A DNA stretch of 64,000 bases from Aquiflexum gelatinilyticum (GCF_024741135.1 NZ_JANSUY010000002.1:1-64000); one strand, 5' to 3'. Positions 19,060 to 28,390 are shown, numbered from the stretch's first letter. The notes: a model not told the origin generated them from the sequence alone. Translations and numbers: made by a program.

Positions 19060-20406
19060 ATGCCAAGACCAATCGCCCAAAGGATTTTCAGAGTTTTTGG
19101 TTGGACTTTTGGTATTGTTGTGTTTTTAGCTTTGGCTACTTTGACGAGGATAGATTGGCGTGATTTCAAAGAGATGGAGTATTATCAGGAGACTGTAGCC
19201 CGCCTTGATTCCCTGAATTTTGAATCTTCAGAAGGCGAAATATGGCTTGCAGGCTGGTCATCTGTCAATGCAACACCTACTTCTCCGGCAAAATTGGTAG
19301 GATATAAACCAAGGGGAAGGTATGAGTTTGTGCTGGACAGCAGTTTTGTCAAAGCGATGGTCATTAGTAACGGAAAATCTACTGTCGCATTTTTGAATTT
19401 CGAATTAATGATCGTTCATCCTTACCTACAGGGAAGAATCAATCAGGCAATCAGTGATTCAGGATTGGCATTGGACTATGTATATTTTACCGCAACCCAT
19501 ACTCACAGTGGTATTGGCGGACATATTCCGGGGCTTATTGGAAAATTGGCTTTTGGAGGCTATGATGATAAAATCGTCAAATTCCTGGAAGCCAAAACCT
19601 TGGAAGGATTAAAATCGGCCATGGCTAGCAGAGACACTGTGGAAGTTTACTTTAGGAAAACCAAAGCGGATACACTTGTCGCCAACAGGCTGATCGCAGA
19701 AGACCCAATCGATCCCTATATCAGGCAATTGATATTCGAAAAGCGAAATGGGAAAAAAGGAACAATCCTGACATACAGTGCCCATCCGACTATTTTGAAT
19801 TCAAAATTCATGGGTTTATCAGGAGATTATCCCAACTACCTGACCAAATTAATGGAGAAAGGAGAATATGACTTTTCGCTTTTTGCGGCGGGTACAGTAG
19901 GAAGCCATCGGCCTGTAGCCACTGGAAATCAAACAAATGATGTCGAATCATATGCCTTGGCACTAAACAGAAATCTTTCTGAAAATATCCATGAAGTATT
20001 TCCTGTAGAGGAGCCAAACCTCAAGGTTGGAAATTTGCCGGTTGGCCTCAGAAAAGCGCATTTTAGGATCAGTGAAAAAGTCCGCATCCGGCCTTGGATT
20101 TTTAATTCAGTATTTGGTGATACCAATGCCCATTTTGACATCGTGCAAATCGGAAAAACATTGTTTATCAGTTCAAGCGGTGAAATTTCAGGAGTTTTTA
20201 TGAAGGAATGGGAAGACTATGCCACAGAAAAAGGATTTCATCTCATCATCACATGTTTTAATGGAGGCTATATCGGATATATCACACCGGATAAATATTA
20301 CAATTATCCGCTATATGAAGTCCGGGACATGAATTGGTTCGGTCCTTATAACGGCGCTTACTTTGATGAAATGATCAGGAAAATGATCGATAAAGCAGCA
20401 GAGTAA
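19060..20406 (+). CDS. Neutral/alkaline ceramidase N-terminal-domain protein
   Basis: 448 aa with one N-terminal membrane segment (about residues 12-28) that anchors or exports the enzyme. The body matches the N-terminal catalytic domain of neutral ceramidases: the zinc-binding ATHTHSG motif, the TYSAHPT motif and the SGDYPNYL segment. These are equivalent to the zinc ligands and nucleophile-bearing regions of that family. It lacks the C-terminal immunoglobulin-like domain of true ceramidases, so it is shorter (about 450 against 650 residues). Ceramide or another N-acyl lipid is a plausible substrate, since many Bacteroidota make sphingolipids, but this is an inference. It follows purM by 38 bp. 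Confidence 0.82.
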   Translation: MPRPIAQRIFRVFGWTFGIVVFLALATLTRIDWRDFKEMEYYQETVARLDSLNFESSEGEIWLAGWSSVNATPTSPAKLVGYKPRGRYEFVLDSSFVKAMVISNGKSTVAFLNFELMIVHPYLQGRINQAISDSGLALDYVYFTATHTHSGIGGHIPGLIGKLAFGGYDDKIVKFLEAKTLEGLKSAMASRDTVEVYFRKTKADTLVANRLIAEDPIDPYIRQLIFEKRNGKKGTILTYSAHPTILNSKFMGLSGDYPNYLTKLMEKGEYDFSLFAAGTVGSHRPVATGNQTNDVESYALALNRNLSENIHEVFPVEEPNLKVGNLPVGLRKAHFRISEKVRIRPWIFNSVFGDTNAHFDIVQIGKTLFISSSGEISGVFMKEWEDYATEKGFHLIITCFNGGYIGYITPDKYYNYPLYEVRDMNWFGPYNGAYFDEMIRKMIDKAAE

Positions 20407-20426
20407 AAATCAAAATCTATCTGTCC

Positions 20427-21266
20427 TTACAATAAAAGCAACAAAAACGGCAACAGAAACAATGCTTCTGATTTTCTTCTGATCTGATCTTTGCTTTGGT
20501 TTTTGGAGAAAAATAAAATCAGGTGATAACCGATAATCAGTCCCAAAATCATGGATGAGATGTGATAATAGGATGGGAGAATCGCGGAAAAGACTACCAA
20601 GACACCGATCCCTGTTAATCCCAAAACTATGATGAGATTCTTTAAAGCGGTTTTTGGGATCAATACCAGCACAGATCCAAAGCCATCTTTTTGATCTACT
20701 TCGGCATCCTGATAAGAAAGCATCAAGAGATTGACGAGTGCTGCCAAGAAATAAACAAATGCAAAAACATAGACGCTGATATCGATCAATTCAAAATCAA
20801 CTTTTGCAATTGGAGCAAATGAAATACCCAAGACGTAAATCAAAGCTGTGGAAATTTCTTTCAACCAAGAATATTTTGGTCCAGCAATTTTCAAGAATCC
20901 CATCCAAAACACCGTTACCACTCCTAGCAATATTCCAAGGGTACGGATAAATTCCATTTCTGTCAGCCTAAAAAAAAGGAACGCCCCTATCAGGATACAG
21001 CAAATGACCAAAGCGGATAGTACCCGATGATATTTTTGGTGAAGTTGATGCCTAGGGGATTGGGGTTTGCCGATAGCACCCCGGGCATCCATCAGGTGAT
21101 CTAAAGTATAAATACTCCAAACTGCCAGTCCCAGAAGAAAGTAGACTGATCCTGCAATATTGACTTCTAAAAGGTCCGAAAAAAACAGCATCCCGGCCAT
21201 TGCACCGAAAACCACATCCAGAGAAAGAAGATTGATATAAAGCAATATTTTCCTAAAAATCTCCAT
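20427..21266 (-). CDS. UbiA-like prenyltransferase family membrane protein
   Basis: 279 aa, about eight hydrophobic helices. Two polar loops resemble the Asp-rich motifs of UbiA enzymes: YTLDHLMDA near residue 54 in the first half and SYQDAEVDQKDG near residue 187 in the second. The first lacks the usual leading Asn, so catalytic activity is not certain. Related proteins are common in Bacteroidota and usually left as UbiA family without a known acceptor. It is convergent with the ceramidase-like gene and divergent from the SGNH esterase gene. The C-terminus is a run of hydrophobic residues. Confidence 0.75.
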   Translation of the reverse strand: MEIFRKILLYINLLSLDVVFGAMAGMLFFSDLLEVNIAGSVYFLLGLAVWSIYTLDHLMDARGAIGKPQSPRHQLHQKYHRVLSALVICCILIGAFLFFRLTEMEFIRTLGILLGVVTVFWMGFLKIAGPKYSWLKEISTALIYVLGISFAPIAKVDFELIDISVYVFAFVYFLAALVNLLMLSYQDAEVDQKDGFGSVLVLIPKTALKNLIIVLGLTGIGVLVVFSAILPSYYHISSMILGLIIGYHLILFFSKNQSKDQIRRKSEALFLLPFLLLLL

Positions 21267-21356
21267 TTGGCTTTAAAGATATCCTCTTGTCATAATTTTC
21301 TTTCCAAAAGATCTTAAAGAATCAAAACTTTTTAAATTGAAAGAAAAATCCAACCT

Positions 21357-21992
21357 ATGAAAAATCTGCTTTTCCTTTCAATCCTATTGCTTTCAATCGG
21401 TATTTCTGCTACAGCTCAATCCAAAATCAAAGTTGCATGTGTTGGAAATAGCATCACCCAAGGTCCCGGAAGAGACAATCCTGACAGTTATCCACTTCAG
21501 ATGCAAAAAATTCTTGGTGACAAATATGATGTTAAAAACTTTGGTGTAAGCGGAAGGACCTTACTCAAGAAAGGAGATTATCCTTTTTGGAACGAGCCCC
21601 AATTTGAGGAAACCAAGTCATTTGCGCCGGATATCCTAGTCATCAAGCTAGGAACTAACGATTCAAAACCTCAAAACTGGAAATTCAAAGCGGAATTTAC
21701 TGCTGATTTTATTGAAATGATTGAGACCTTCAAAAAATCAATGCCAAAAACAGGCAAGGTCTACATTTGTCTACCTGTTCCGGTATTTCAAGGAAATTTT
21801 GATATCAACGGTGATGTAATTCTAAACGAAATGCGGCCGATGCTTTTGGAAATTGCCAAGAAAACAAAATCAGAAATCATTGATTTATATACCCCACTTT
21901 TGGACAAATCACCACTTCTTCCTGACGGAATCCACCCAAATAAAGAAGGGCTTGGAATCATGGCGGCAGAAGTTGCCAAAGCAATCAAATAA
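21357..21992 (+). CDS. Secreted SGNH/GDSL-type esterase
   Basis: 211 aa with a signal peptide ending TAQS near residue 21. All four SGNH blocks are present: GNSITQG with nucleophile Ser32, Gly in GVSGRT, Asn in LGTND, and the Asp/His pair in DGIHPNKEG. Family members remove acyl groups from sugars or lipids. Its size and DGIHP wording resemble sialate or xylan O-acetylesterases from polysaccharide-degrading Bacteroidota. Substrate is inferred only. A bidirectional terminator follows 33 bp after the stop. Confidence 0.88.
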   Translation: MKNLLFLSILLLSIGISATAQSKIKVACVGNSITQGPGRDNPDSYPLQMQKILGDKYDVKNFGVSGRTLLKKGDYPFWNEPQFEETKSFAPDILVIKLGTNDSKPQNWKFKAEFTADFIEMIETFKKSMPKTGKVYICLPVPVFQGNFDINGDVILNEMRPMLLEIAKKTKSEIIDLYTPLLDKSPLLPDGIHPNKEGLGIMAAEVAKAIK

Positions 21993-22025
21993 AATCACGC
22001 AAAACTTTCTCGTTAAGCGAAAACA

Positions 22026-22065
22026 AAAACCCTCCCTTAAATTCATCCAAGGGAGGGTTTTATAT
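22026..22065. terminator. Bidirectional terminator between the SGNH esterase and FKBP genes
   Basis: Perfect 13-bp stem (22026-22038 with 22049-22061) around a 10-base loop. The arms begin with AAAA and end with TTTT, so the hairpin has a U-tail in both directions and can end transcription of both convergent genes. Confidence 0.9.
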
Positions 22066-22110
22066 TTTCATCAATCTTTCGAATGGAAGATTTTAGGGGG
22101 GTTAGAATTT

Positions 22111-22659
22111 TTAATCCATTCCTAGGAACTCCACTTCAAACATCAATACGGAGTTTGCAGGAACACCCGGAATCGTTCCGCTGTCTCGGTAAGCCCAAGG
22201 AGAAGGTATGATCAGCACTCCTTTGGACCCACTTGTCATTTGCCTGAAGCCAAGGTTAAATCCTTGGATTGTCTCGGATGTACCAAGGGTAAACTGGAAA
22301 ATTCTATAAGTCCTCGAGGGATCATACACGTCATTTTCTCTCGCTACATCCTCAAGGTTGGTATCGAATACCGTTCCGTCCAATAATTTGCCTGTGTAGT
22401 TGGTATAAACCAACATACCTGCTGCAGGCTTTGCCCCTGTCCCTTCTTCCTGAACAATAATGACAACCCCCGTAGGGTCATGGATTCTGTAAAGACTATC
22501 AATAGGAGCAGTCCTCAAGAAGTCATCGATTTTAACCCTATCTATAGCAAGGTTTCCTTCGCTATCATACACAGGTCCACCAAAAGGACTGGGCGTACCA
22601 CAAGATGCTACAAGCAACACGGCAACAAGAAAGGATAAAACAATTCTAAAATTTTTCAT
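22111..22659 (-). CDS. FKBP-type peptidyl-prolyl isomerase lipoprotein 1
   Basis: 182 aa. Signal sequence with lipobox LVASC (Cys20), so it is anchored to the periplasmic or outer-membrane face. A single FKBP domain (about residues 65-180) shows GMLVYTNYTGKLLDGTVFDT, IQGFNLGFRQM, KGVLIIPSPWAY and the terminal VPANSVLMFEVEFL strand. It probably assists folding of exported proteins. It is the last of three consecutive FKBP lipoprotein genes spaced 3-4 bp apart. All three share an unusual insertion (here ENDVYDPSRTY) between the first strands and the VIPGF-type segment. Aromatic active-site residues are partly changed, so isomerase activity may be weak. Confidence 0.9.
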   Translation of the reverse strand: MKNFRIVLSFLVAVLLVASCGTPSPFGGPVYDSEGNLAIDRVKIDDFLRTAPIDSLYRIHDPTGVVIIVQEEGTGAKPAAGMLVYTNYTGKLLDGTVFDTNLEDVARENDVYDPSRTYRIFQFTLGTSETIQGFNLGFRQMTSGSKGVLIIPSPWAYRDSGTIPGVPANSVLMFEVEFLGMD

Positions 22660-22662
22660 TTA

Positions 22663-23211
22663 TCAGTCGTCTGCCAGAGGATTATCCTTGATATCTACCA
22701 ATTCAATTTCGAAAATTAATGGGGAATTTGGAGGAATGATGGCGTTTGCTTGAGATCCGTAACCATATAATGATGGGAAAATCACTGATGCTTTGTCACC
22801 TTTTTCAATGTTGAAAACACCATATTCAAAACCCGGAATTACCATACCCAAACCGATTATAAATTCCAATGGCTCATAAGTCCGATTCGCATCATAGACG
22901 TTATTCGCTTTGGCAATCGATTCGATAGAGGTGTCAAATACCAAGTTGCTAAGCAATTTTCCTGTGTAATTCACAAACACCGTGTCTCCTACAGAAACCT
23001 TATCTCCACTTCCTGACAATTCAGTCCAGTATATCCTGATTCCTGTCCCCCCATCTATTTCCTCCTTGACAGAAGCAATTGGGTTTTGCGTTATGTATTT
23101 TTCAATTTTCTGAATATCCTGGTCAAAAATAATCTGGGCATTTTCCTCGTCAGAAACACAAGAGGAAAATATCCAAACCAATGATAATAATAACGCGCCT
23201 GCTTTTTTCAT
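22663..23211 (-). CDS. FKBP-type peptidyl-prolyl isomerase lipoprotein 2
   Basis: 182 aa, lipobox FSSC with Cys18. FKBP domain about residues 70-178 with VFVNYTGKLLSNLVFDTS, MVIPGFEYGV, KASVIFPSLYGYGSQ and IPPNSPLIFEIELV. It carries the same family-specific insertion (KANNVYDANRTY) as its two neighbours. Middle gene of the FKBP trio, 3 bp upstream of lipoprotein 1 and 4 bp downstream of lipoprotein 3, so certainly one operon. Periplasmic foldase role is inferred from family. FKBP lipoprotein GldI is required for gliding in Flavobacterium, and one of this trio may be its counterpart, but which one cannot be decided by eye. Confidence 0.9.
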   Translation of the reverse strand: MKKAGALLLSLVWIFSSCVSDEENAQIIFDQDIQKIEKYITQNPIASVKEEIDGGTGIRIYWTELSGSGDKVSVGDTVFVNYTGKLLSNLVFDTSIESIAKANNVYDANRTYEPLEFIIGLGMVIPGFEYGVFNIEKGDKASVIFPSLYGYGSQANAIIPPNSPLIFEIELVDIKDNPLADD

Positions 23212-23215
23212 ATGT

Positions 23216-24154
23216 TTATTTTTGTACGTCTGTGATTTCTACGTCGAAGATCAGTACAGAGTTTGCTTTAATTGGACCACCTGAATCTCTATCTCCATAA
23301 GCAAGAGTAGAAGGAATAAAGAACTTAGCTTTGTCCCCTTTCTTCAATAGTGCAAGACCTTCGTCCCATCCCGGGATTACCCTTCCTTGACCTACGGAAA
23401 CTTCCAAAGGACCATAGCCACCTTGCGCATCTCTTTGCTCATTATAGGTATTGTTAGCTTGGGCAATTTCTTTGATACTTGAATCAAATAGTGTCCCGTC
23501 CAATAAGTACCCCGCATAATGAACAAAAGCCAAGTCTCCTGACTCTATTTCAGGACCGGTTCCTTCTTTTTCAATGACGTAGTAAAGACCTGATTCTGTC
23601 TTGGTAGCTTGAATATTTTTTTCAGCAAGATAATCCTCAATGATTTTGGTATCAATTTCCAACTGCTTCACTGCATTTTCAGCCTGCTTCTTCATTTGAG
23701 CTTCCTGAAGTGCATTGAAATAAGCTTCAACGCCCTGTTGGTCAGTGATATCTACAACTCCAATCTGGATTTTTACATTTTTCTCTTTATCAAGGAAGAA
23801 AGGCATATTCTGCTCTCCAAATACCTTCATAGAATTAGCTTCAAAAGCAATACTGTCTCCCTTTTTGAGACTTAGAAAAATCTCATCCATTCCACTTTCC
23901 TTTGGTAAGGAGTCATTGAAAAGAATATAACCTGGCATGTTTTGATCATATGTAGAGATAAATGTGGAGTCTTTATCCGTTTTTACAATAAGATTGTAAA
24001 GGATATACTCCCCGTTTTTGGGAGCAACATCTCCCTCTTTGATGTAAGTATACTCGATGCCATCAGAGGTTGTCTGTTTTTTCTTACAAGACATCAAGCC
24101 GGTAGCCAACACCATCACTATGGCGGGCAATAAGTAGAGATTAATTTTTTTCAT
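23216..24154 (-). CDS. FKBP-type peptidyl-prolyl isomerase lipoprotein 3 (two-domain)
   Basis: 312 aa, lipobox LMSC with Cys23. It is longer than its neighbours. Residues about 35-140 look like a degenerate first FKBP domain (GEYILYNLIV, ESGMDEIFLSLKKGDS, KIQIGVVDI). A Glu/Lys/Gln-rich helical linker (about 145-190) follows, then a full FKBP domain at about 195-312 with DLAFVHYAGYLLDGTLFDSS, RVIPGWDEGLALL, FIPSTLAYG and the NSVLIFDVEI strand. The shared insertion here reads QANNTYNEQRDAQGGYG. First gene of the FKBP trio. Its start overlaps the end of the DHH phosphoesterase gene by 14 bp, so the four genes form one transcription unit. Confidence 0.9.
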   Translation of the reverse strand: MKKINLYLLPAIVMVLATGLMSCKKKQTTSDGIEYTYIKEGDVAPKNGEYILYNLIVKTDKDSTFISTYDQNMPGYILFNDSLPKESGMDEIFLSLKKGDSIAFEANSMKVFGEQNMPFFLDKEKNVKIQIGVVDITDQQGVEAYFNALQEAQMKKQAENAVKQLEIDTKIIEDYLAEKNIQATKTESGLYYVIEKEGTGPEIESGDLAFVHYAGYLLDGTLFDSSIKEIAQANNTYNEQRDAQGGYGPLEVSVGQGRVIPGWDEGLALLKKGDKAKFFIPSTLAYGDRDSGGPIKANSVLIFDVEITDVQK

Positions 24155-25181
24155 GAAGGAGTTCAGATTGAATAAATAGGGAATTATAGTTTTCTTTTAT
24201 GAGTGTTTCGAATTTTTCTGTTGTTTCTAGCAGGGTCAGTTGAGATTTTCCTCCTGAGGCATTTTTATGTCCTCCCCCATCAAAGTAAGATGCTGCGAAT
24301 TTATTTACTGCAATATCCTCGGTGGACCTAAAAGAGATTTTGATGCCATCTTCGCGCTCTGTAAAAAGTGCTGCAATCTTGATGCCATCTAATGACAATG
24401 CATAATTGACCAAGCCTTCAGTATCTCCGGTTTGGGAGGAATATTTTCTAAGATCTTTTTTGCTGATTGCAAAGTAGGCTGTTTGCAAATCCTGCATAAT
24501 GGTCAACCTTCGTGTTATTGCAAATCCGATAAATTTCAACCTGTTGACACTATTGGTATCATAAATCAGTCTGGAAATTTTGGAATTGTCTGCTCCTATC
24601 CCAATCAACTCCGCCGTGATCAAATGGACGTTTTTGGTGGTATTCGGATGCCTAAAACCACCGGTATCCGTCATGATCCCCGCATAGAGGCATTCTGCAA
24701 TATCTTTGTCAATCAAATCTCGGTGCCCAATCGCCACAATCAATTCATAGATCAATTCGCAGGTGGCTGCAGCAGAAGTGCTCCAATACCTGAAATCAGC
24801 AAAATCCTTAGGATCTTGGTGGTGGTCGATATTTACTTTATAGGCATTGGAACTTTCAACCCATGACTGCATATCCTGCATTCTCTTGGGACAAGAGAAA
24901 TCCAAACAAAAAATCATAGTGGCTTTTTGGATGATTCCAATAGCTTCTGCTCTTTTGGACCTATCCTCAAAATTTATCACATCTTCATTTCCCTTCATCC
25001 AATGAAGAAAAGACGGATAATCAGAAGGAGTAATCACCTGAACCTCATGCCCCAGCTTAATTAGGAAGTTTGACATTGCCAGACAAGATCCCAATGCATC
25101 TGCATCAGGCTTGTGGTGGGTGGTAATGACTACTTTCTGGGGTGAGGAAATTATATGTTTAAATGACTCTAATTCTCGCAT
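24141..25181 (-). CDS. DHH/DHHA1 family phosphoesterase (NrnA-like oligoribonuclease/pAp phosphatase)
   Basis: 346 aa. The N-terminal DHH domain shows motif I THHKPDADALGS, an Asp in CLDFSCP, the signature IDHHQDP and a D in MTDTGGFRHPNT. The C-terminal DHHA1 domain ends with the GGGHKNASGG motif. This is the layout of NrnA, which degrades 2-5-mer RNA and dephosphorylates pAp in the cytoplasm. The frame is open for 26 more codons upstream, but family members begin near the Met used here, and a near-consensus -7 (GACCTTTG, minus strand, 25222-25229) lies between the two candidate starts. The 3' end overlaps the first FKBP gene by 14 bp. Confidence 0.88.
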   Translation of the reverse strand: MRELESFKHIISSPQKVVITTHHKPDADALGSCLAMSNFLIKLGHEVQVITPSDYPSFLHWMKGNEDVINFEDRSKRAEAIGIIQKATMIFCLDFSCPKRMQDMQSWVESSNAYKVNIDHHQDPKDFADFRYWSTSAAATCELIYELIVAIGHRDLIDKDIAECLYAGIMTDTGGFRHPNTTKNVHLITAELIGIGADNSKISRLIYDTNSVNRLKFIGFAITRRLTIMQDLQTAYFAISKKDLRKYSSQTGDTEGLVNYALSLDGIKIAALFTEREDGIKISFRSTEDIAVNKFAASYFDGGGHKNASGGKSQLTLLETTEKFETLIKENYNSLFIQSELLHEKN

Positions 25182-25328
25182 TTGATTGCTTTTGTACACT
25201 CCCCTAAAGGAACATAGTCCGCAAAGGTCAGGATAATTTTTGAAAAATCCCAATGACACTAAAAGCCTAAATCTGAATCAGATAATATAGATTTTACAAG
25301 CATTATTCGGAGATTCAATGAATTCCTG

Positions 25329-25336
25329 TATTTTTG
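25329..25336 (+). promoter_or_regulatory. Candidate -7 element of the ndk promoter
   Basis: TATTTTTG matches the Bacteroidota -7 consensus TAnnTTTG and lies 32 bases before the ndk ATG. At the expected position 19 bases upstream there is only TTCG, so the -33 element is poor. Confidence 0.45.
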
Positions 25337-25368
25337 CAGCCACATTTAAACCTACAAAAATAATTACA

Positions 25369-25791
25369 ATGGCAGGTAAAAGAACTTTCACAATGATCAA
25401 GCCGGACGCATTTGGTGCCGGCAATTCCGGAGCAATTTTAAAAATGATTGAGGGGGCAGGATTCAAAATTGTAGCGCTTAAAGCGACACAACTGACACCT
25501 GAATTGGCCGGAAAATTTTATGAAGTACACAAGGAAAGACCGTTCTATGCGGATCTTTGCAAGTATATGTCCTCAGGACCTATCATTGCCGCAATATTGG
25601 AAAAAGAAAATGCTGTAGAAGACTTCAGAACATTGATCGGTGCCACTAATCCTGCCAATGCTGCAGAGGGAACCATCAGAAAAATGTTTGCGACTTCGAT
25701 AGAAGCCAATGCCGTACACGGTTCTGACTCAGACGAAAATGCCCAAATTGAAGGGAATTTTTATTTCAGCCAATTTGAAAGAGTTCTTTGA
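25369..25791 (+). CDS. ndk: Nucleoside-diphosphate kinase
   Basis: 140 aa, the normal size. It transfers the gamma phosphate of ATP to other (d)NDPs through a phosphohistidine. Visible signatures are the N-terminal [10 protein letters not shown], the ATP-binding [16 protein letters not shown] block, [18 protein letters not shown] and the active-site His in NAVHGSDS. The frame extends 17 codons upstream, but the family start is the ATG here (MAGKRTF). Divergent from the DHH phosphoesterase gene and followed by a very strong bidirectional hairpin. Confidence 0.96.
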   Translation: MAGKRTFTMIKPDAFGAGNSGAILKMIEGAGFKIVALKATQLTPELAGKFYEVHKERPFYADLCKYMSSGPIIAAILEKENAVEDFRTLIGATNPANAAEGTIRKMFATSIEANAVHGSDSDENAQIEGNFYFSQFERVL

Positions 25792-25834
25792 TTCTTTTGC
25801 ATTTGAGCAAAACGAGTGAATCAAATTACTTCTT

Positions 25835-25876
25835 AAAAGATAAAGGCCTTCAGAAATCTGAAGGCCTTTATCTTTT
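25835..25876. terminator. Bidirectional terminator between ndk and gldN
   Basis: Perfect 19-bp inverted repeat (25835-25853 with 25858-25876) around an AAAT loop. Arms begin AAAAGATAAAGGCC and end in TTTT, giving a U-tail in both directions. It separates the ndk transcript from the leftward T9SS block. Confidence 0.95.
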
Positions 25877-25897
25877 CATGCTATTGGAAAACCGTTT

Positions 25898-26707
25898 TTA
25901 CCATTCCCAAAGTCCATTCTCAAAATCAAGCAGTTTGTACTCAAATTCCAAAGAATTCAAGAATGCCTGCAATTCGGGATTAGGATGACTTGAATTTACC
26001 AAATCCGCAACATAGGCATTATCCGGATTGGTATACCTTCTAACTACTGATCTGAACAATCTCTGATCAAAAACCTGATCATACGTTAAGTTTTTTGCAG
26101 TGTTTTGGAAGATCAACCATTTTGCCTCAGGATGGTCTTTGAAGTGATAGTAGAAATCTTTGAACCTAACATATCCTATTGTCTTTTGACCGGCATTTGC
26201 ATTGGTTTGGGATGGCATTACCAATTCGATGTATTTGACGTCAAATTTGATTTGAGAATGGTGCTTGTCAAATACAAAATCCTCCATAAAATCCAGGTAA
26301 TATAATTGCTTCACGAAGATACTGTCTCCATTTGCAGCCAACCAGAAATTAGATTGGAAGTCAGAAATGGATAGTGGCTGTGTGAATTTGTCATCTGCAA
26401 ATACTTCAAGCGCATTGTCTTCAACAATAGCCTTATATATCTGATTGACGATTCCATCATTTTTGGTGTCACCTGAACCATACAATGGCTGGTTGTATTT
26501 TTCCCTGAGGTCTATCCTTCTCCAAACAGAGATTTGATACATCTTATCATCTTCCCGGATAGGGTGTGCAGAAAAAACCGTATCCATTTTGAACTGTCTG
26601 TCGCCAGTTCCGGATGGGGTCACACTTGTAGCCTGTGCATTGGCGTCAACTCCGAATGCAGTAAGACCAAGTGCAAAAAGGCCAATGATTTTTGAATAAA
26701 GTTTCAT
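25898..26707 (-). CDS. gldN: Gliding motility/T9SS protein GldN (PorN)
   Basis: 269 aa with a signal peptide (ending ANAQ near residue 25). GldN is a periplasmic partner of the lipoprotein GldK, and the two form the ring under the outer membrane in the type IX secretion system. Family wording seen here includes REDDKMYQISVWRRIDLREKYNQPLYG, IVNQIYKAI, a central KQLYYLDFMEDFVFDKHHSQ segment and the C-terminal DQRLFRSVVRRYTNPDNAY block. Length is normal. Last gene of the gldKLMN set, 42 bp after gldM and just before a strong terminator. Confidence 0.93.
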   Translation of the reverse strand: MKLYSKIIGLFALGLTAFGVDANAQATSVTPSGTGDRQFKMDTVFSAHPIREDDKMYQISVWRRIDLREKYNQPLYGSGDTKNDGIVNQIYKAIVEDNALEVFADDKFTQPLSISDFQSNFWLAANGDSIFVKQLYYLDFMEDFVFDKHHSQIKFDVKYIELVMPSQTNANAGQKTIGYVRFKDFYYHFKDHPEAKWLIFQNTAKNLTYDQVFDQRLFRSVVRRYTNPDNAYVADLVNSSHPNPELQAFLNSLEFEYKLLDFENGLWEW

Positions 26708-26749
26708 ATTTACTTAGTTTATGATCATGCCAAAGGCATCATCGATCAT

Positions 26750-28351
26750 TTATTTAATTGCCATCCTGATAATTTCAGGCTGGTTATTTGTTATTTTATT
26801 GCCTCTGAAGTTAGTTCGGGTTACTTGGGTAACACGGATTACCAATGCATCTCCACTTTTTGCTGATGCCAAGAGGTTTCTGATGGCAACATTTTTACCA
26901 TTGATAGCAACTTTCTCACGAGGAACCTCATTTCTTAAAAGAATGACTTCACCACCTGTTACTTCAAAGTTAGCGTCTTTAGCCATGGTTCTACCAAAGT
27001 TTGCTTCAGGAATAGCTTCTACTATCAAAGAAGATGGTCCCGGTGCAGGATAGGCCTGACTCAAATCTATTGGTCCTCTTCCATCGAATAACCTTACAGT
27101 TGGCGCCGGAACCGGTTTAATATCATACGATACATCGCCGATTTTATTGCCTCCACTGCTAACTCCAATCAACACTTTTCCTGAACCACCTGGAATTACT
27201 GTCAGCTGGCCAGGCTTGCTTCCTTGGATAGAAGAACCATTAGATACAGTGAAACTTGGTGCGTAGCTATTTCCCAAAGCAGGAACATCAATCAACAACT
27301 CGTTGGCGCAATCCGCATAAAGCTGATTGACTACTTCCGAAGTAACTTTGATGACCGGTTGTGCTACGAAATACTCATATTCAACAGGAAGTATTTTGTC
27401 TTCACCGCCCACATTGGTCACGATTTCACCTTTCAAAATTCTCTTTGAAAGTCCTCTATCATCATATTGAGAAGCAGGAGTAGCAGTAAATTCAATTTTA
27501 CCGAATCCGTTTTCTACTGTCACAGTCCTTCCGTCAATAGTCATTTGAGGAGCATCTGAAGAAGAAGAGGAAGCGATGAACATATCTGCCTGGAACTTGG
27601 TGCCGGCCGCAACTACGTTTGATTGGGCTGCAATCCTCGCTTCAACAATATCCGCTTTGTAATAGAACGAACCGATTGAAGCTGTGATTGCTCCCAAAGA
27701 TTCACTTTCAATATTCAAAACTTCATTCTGATACTGCGAAATCAATGCCATAACGGCACCAACAGGAGACTTGACAAAGTTTAAGAACACGAAATTCTTA
27801 TTTCTGACTTCTTTGTCATTTTGAAATATTTCGATGTCTTTGGCATCTTTGGCGATATCGCCAAAAGTCAATTCAATTCCTGCTTTTTTAAGGATTTCAG
27901 ATATTTGCTTTGGATAGGCATTTAACCTCTCCTGCATTTCAAATCCCTTTTTGTTGTTATTGAAAATATTGCCAGGGATATCGGTGTTTTTCAAAGCAGA
28001 GTTACTGAACTGACCTTGATCATCCTTCGCATTGGAAGTAGTCAAAAGTTCCTGCTTCAGCTCCTCAAGGTAAGCATATACCTCAGAGGTTGCCTTGCGG
28101 ACTTCCTTTGCTGCATCTACCTTGGGTACATCTTTTTCGTTATTTCCCTGATTCTCTACTGTCGAAGCAATAGAAGAGACCGTAAATTCATTTTTATTGA
28201 TGAAGTTTTTGGAAGTTCTTTCCAATCCATCATTTAACAACACAAACTTTTGGAGTATCTGGTTGCTTACCTGTAATGCCAACAATGCTGTCAATACAAG
28301 GTACATCATACCGATCATCCGCTGCCTTGGTGTTTCTTTTCCTCCAGCCAT
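26750..28351 (-). CDS. gldM: T9SS motor protein GldM (PorM)
   Basis: 533 aa. One N-terminal transmembrane helix (about residues 15-33, in MIGMMYLVLTALLALQVSNQ) followed by a long periplasmic region. The first part is helical (about residues 40-220, long charged helices), the remainder is four beta-rich domains (for example the VEYEYFVAQPVIKVTSEVVNQ stretch). GldM forms the proton-driven rotary motor of T9SS together with GldL and transmits torque through the periplasm to GldK/GldN. Length and domain order are as in the family. It lies 39 bp after gldL and 42 bp before gldN. Confidence 0.95.
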   Translation of the reverse strand: MAGGKETPRQRMIGMMYLVLTALLALQVSNQILQKFVLLNDGLERTSKNFINKNEFTVSSIASTVENQGNNEKDVPKVDAAKEVRKATSEVYAYLEELKQELLTTSNAKDDQGQFSNSALKNTDIPGNIFNNNKKGFEMQERLNAYPKQISEILKKAGIELTFGDIAKDAKDIEIFQNDKEVRNKNFVFLNFVKSPVGAVMALISQYQNEVLNIESESLGAITASIGSFYYKADIVEARIAAQSNVVAAGTKFQADMFIASSSSSDAPQMTIDGRTVTVENGFGKIEFTATPASQYDDRGLSKRILKGEIVTNVGGEDKILPVEYEYFVAQPVIKVTSEVVNQLYADCANELLIDVPALGNSYAPSFTVSNGSSIQGSKPGQLTVIPGGSGKVLIGVSSGGNKIGDVSYDIKPVPAPTVRLFDGRGPIDLSQAYPAPGPSSLIVEAIPEANFGRTMAKDANFEVTGGEVILLRNEVPREKVAINGKNVAIRNLLASAKSGDALVIRVTQVTRTNFRGNKITNNQPEIIRMAIK

Positions 28352-28390
28352 ATTATTTTTCTAAAAGTTTAAACATTTATAAAAACAGGC

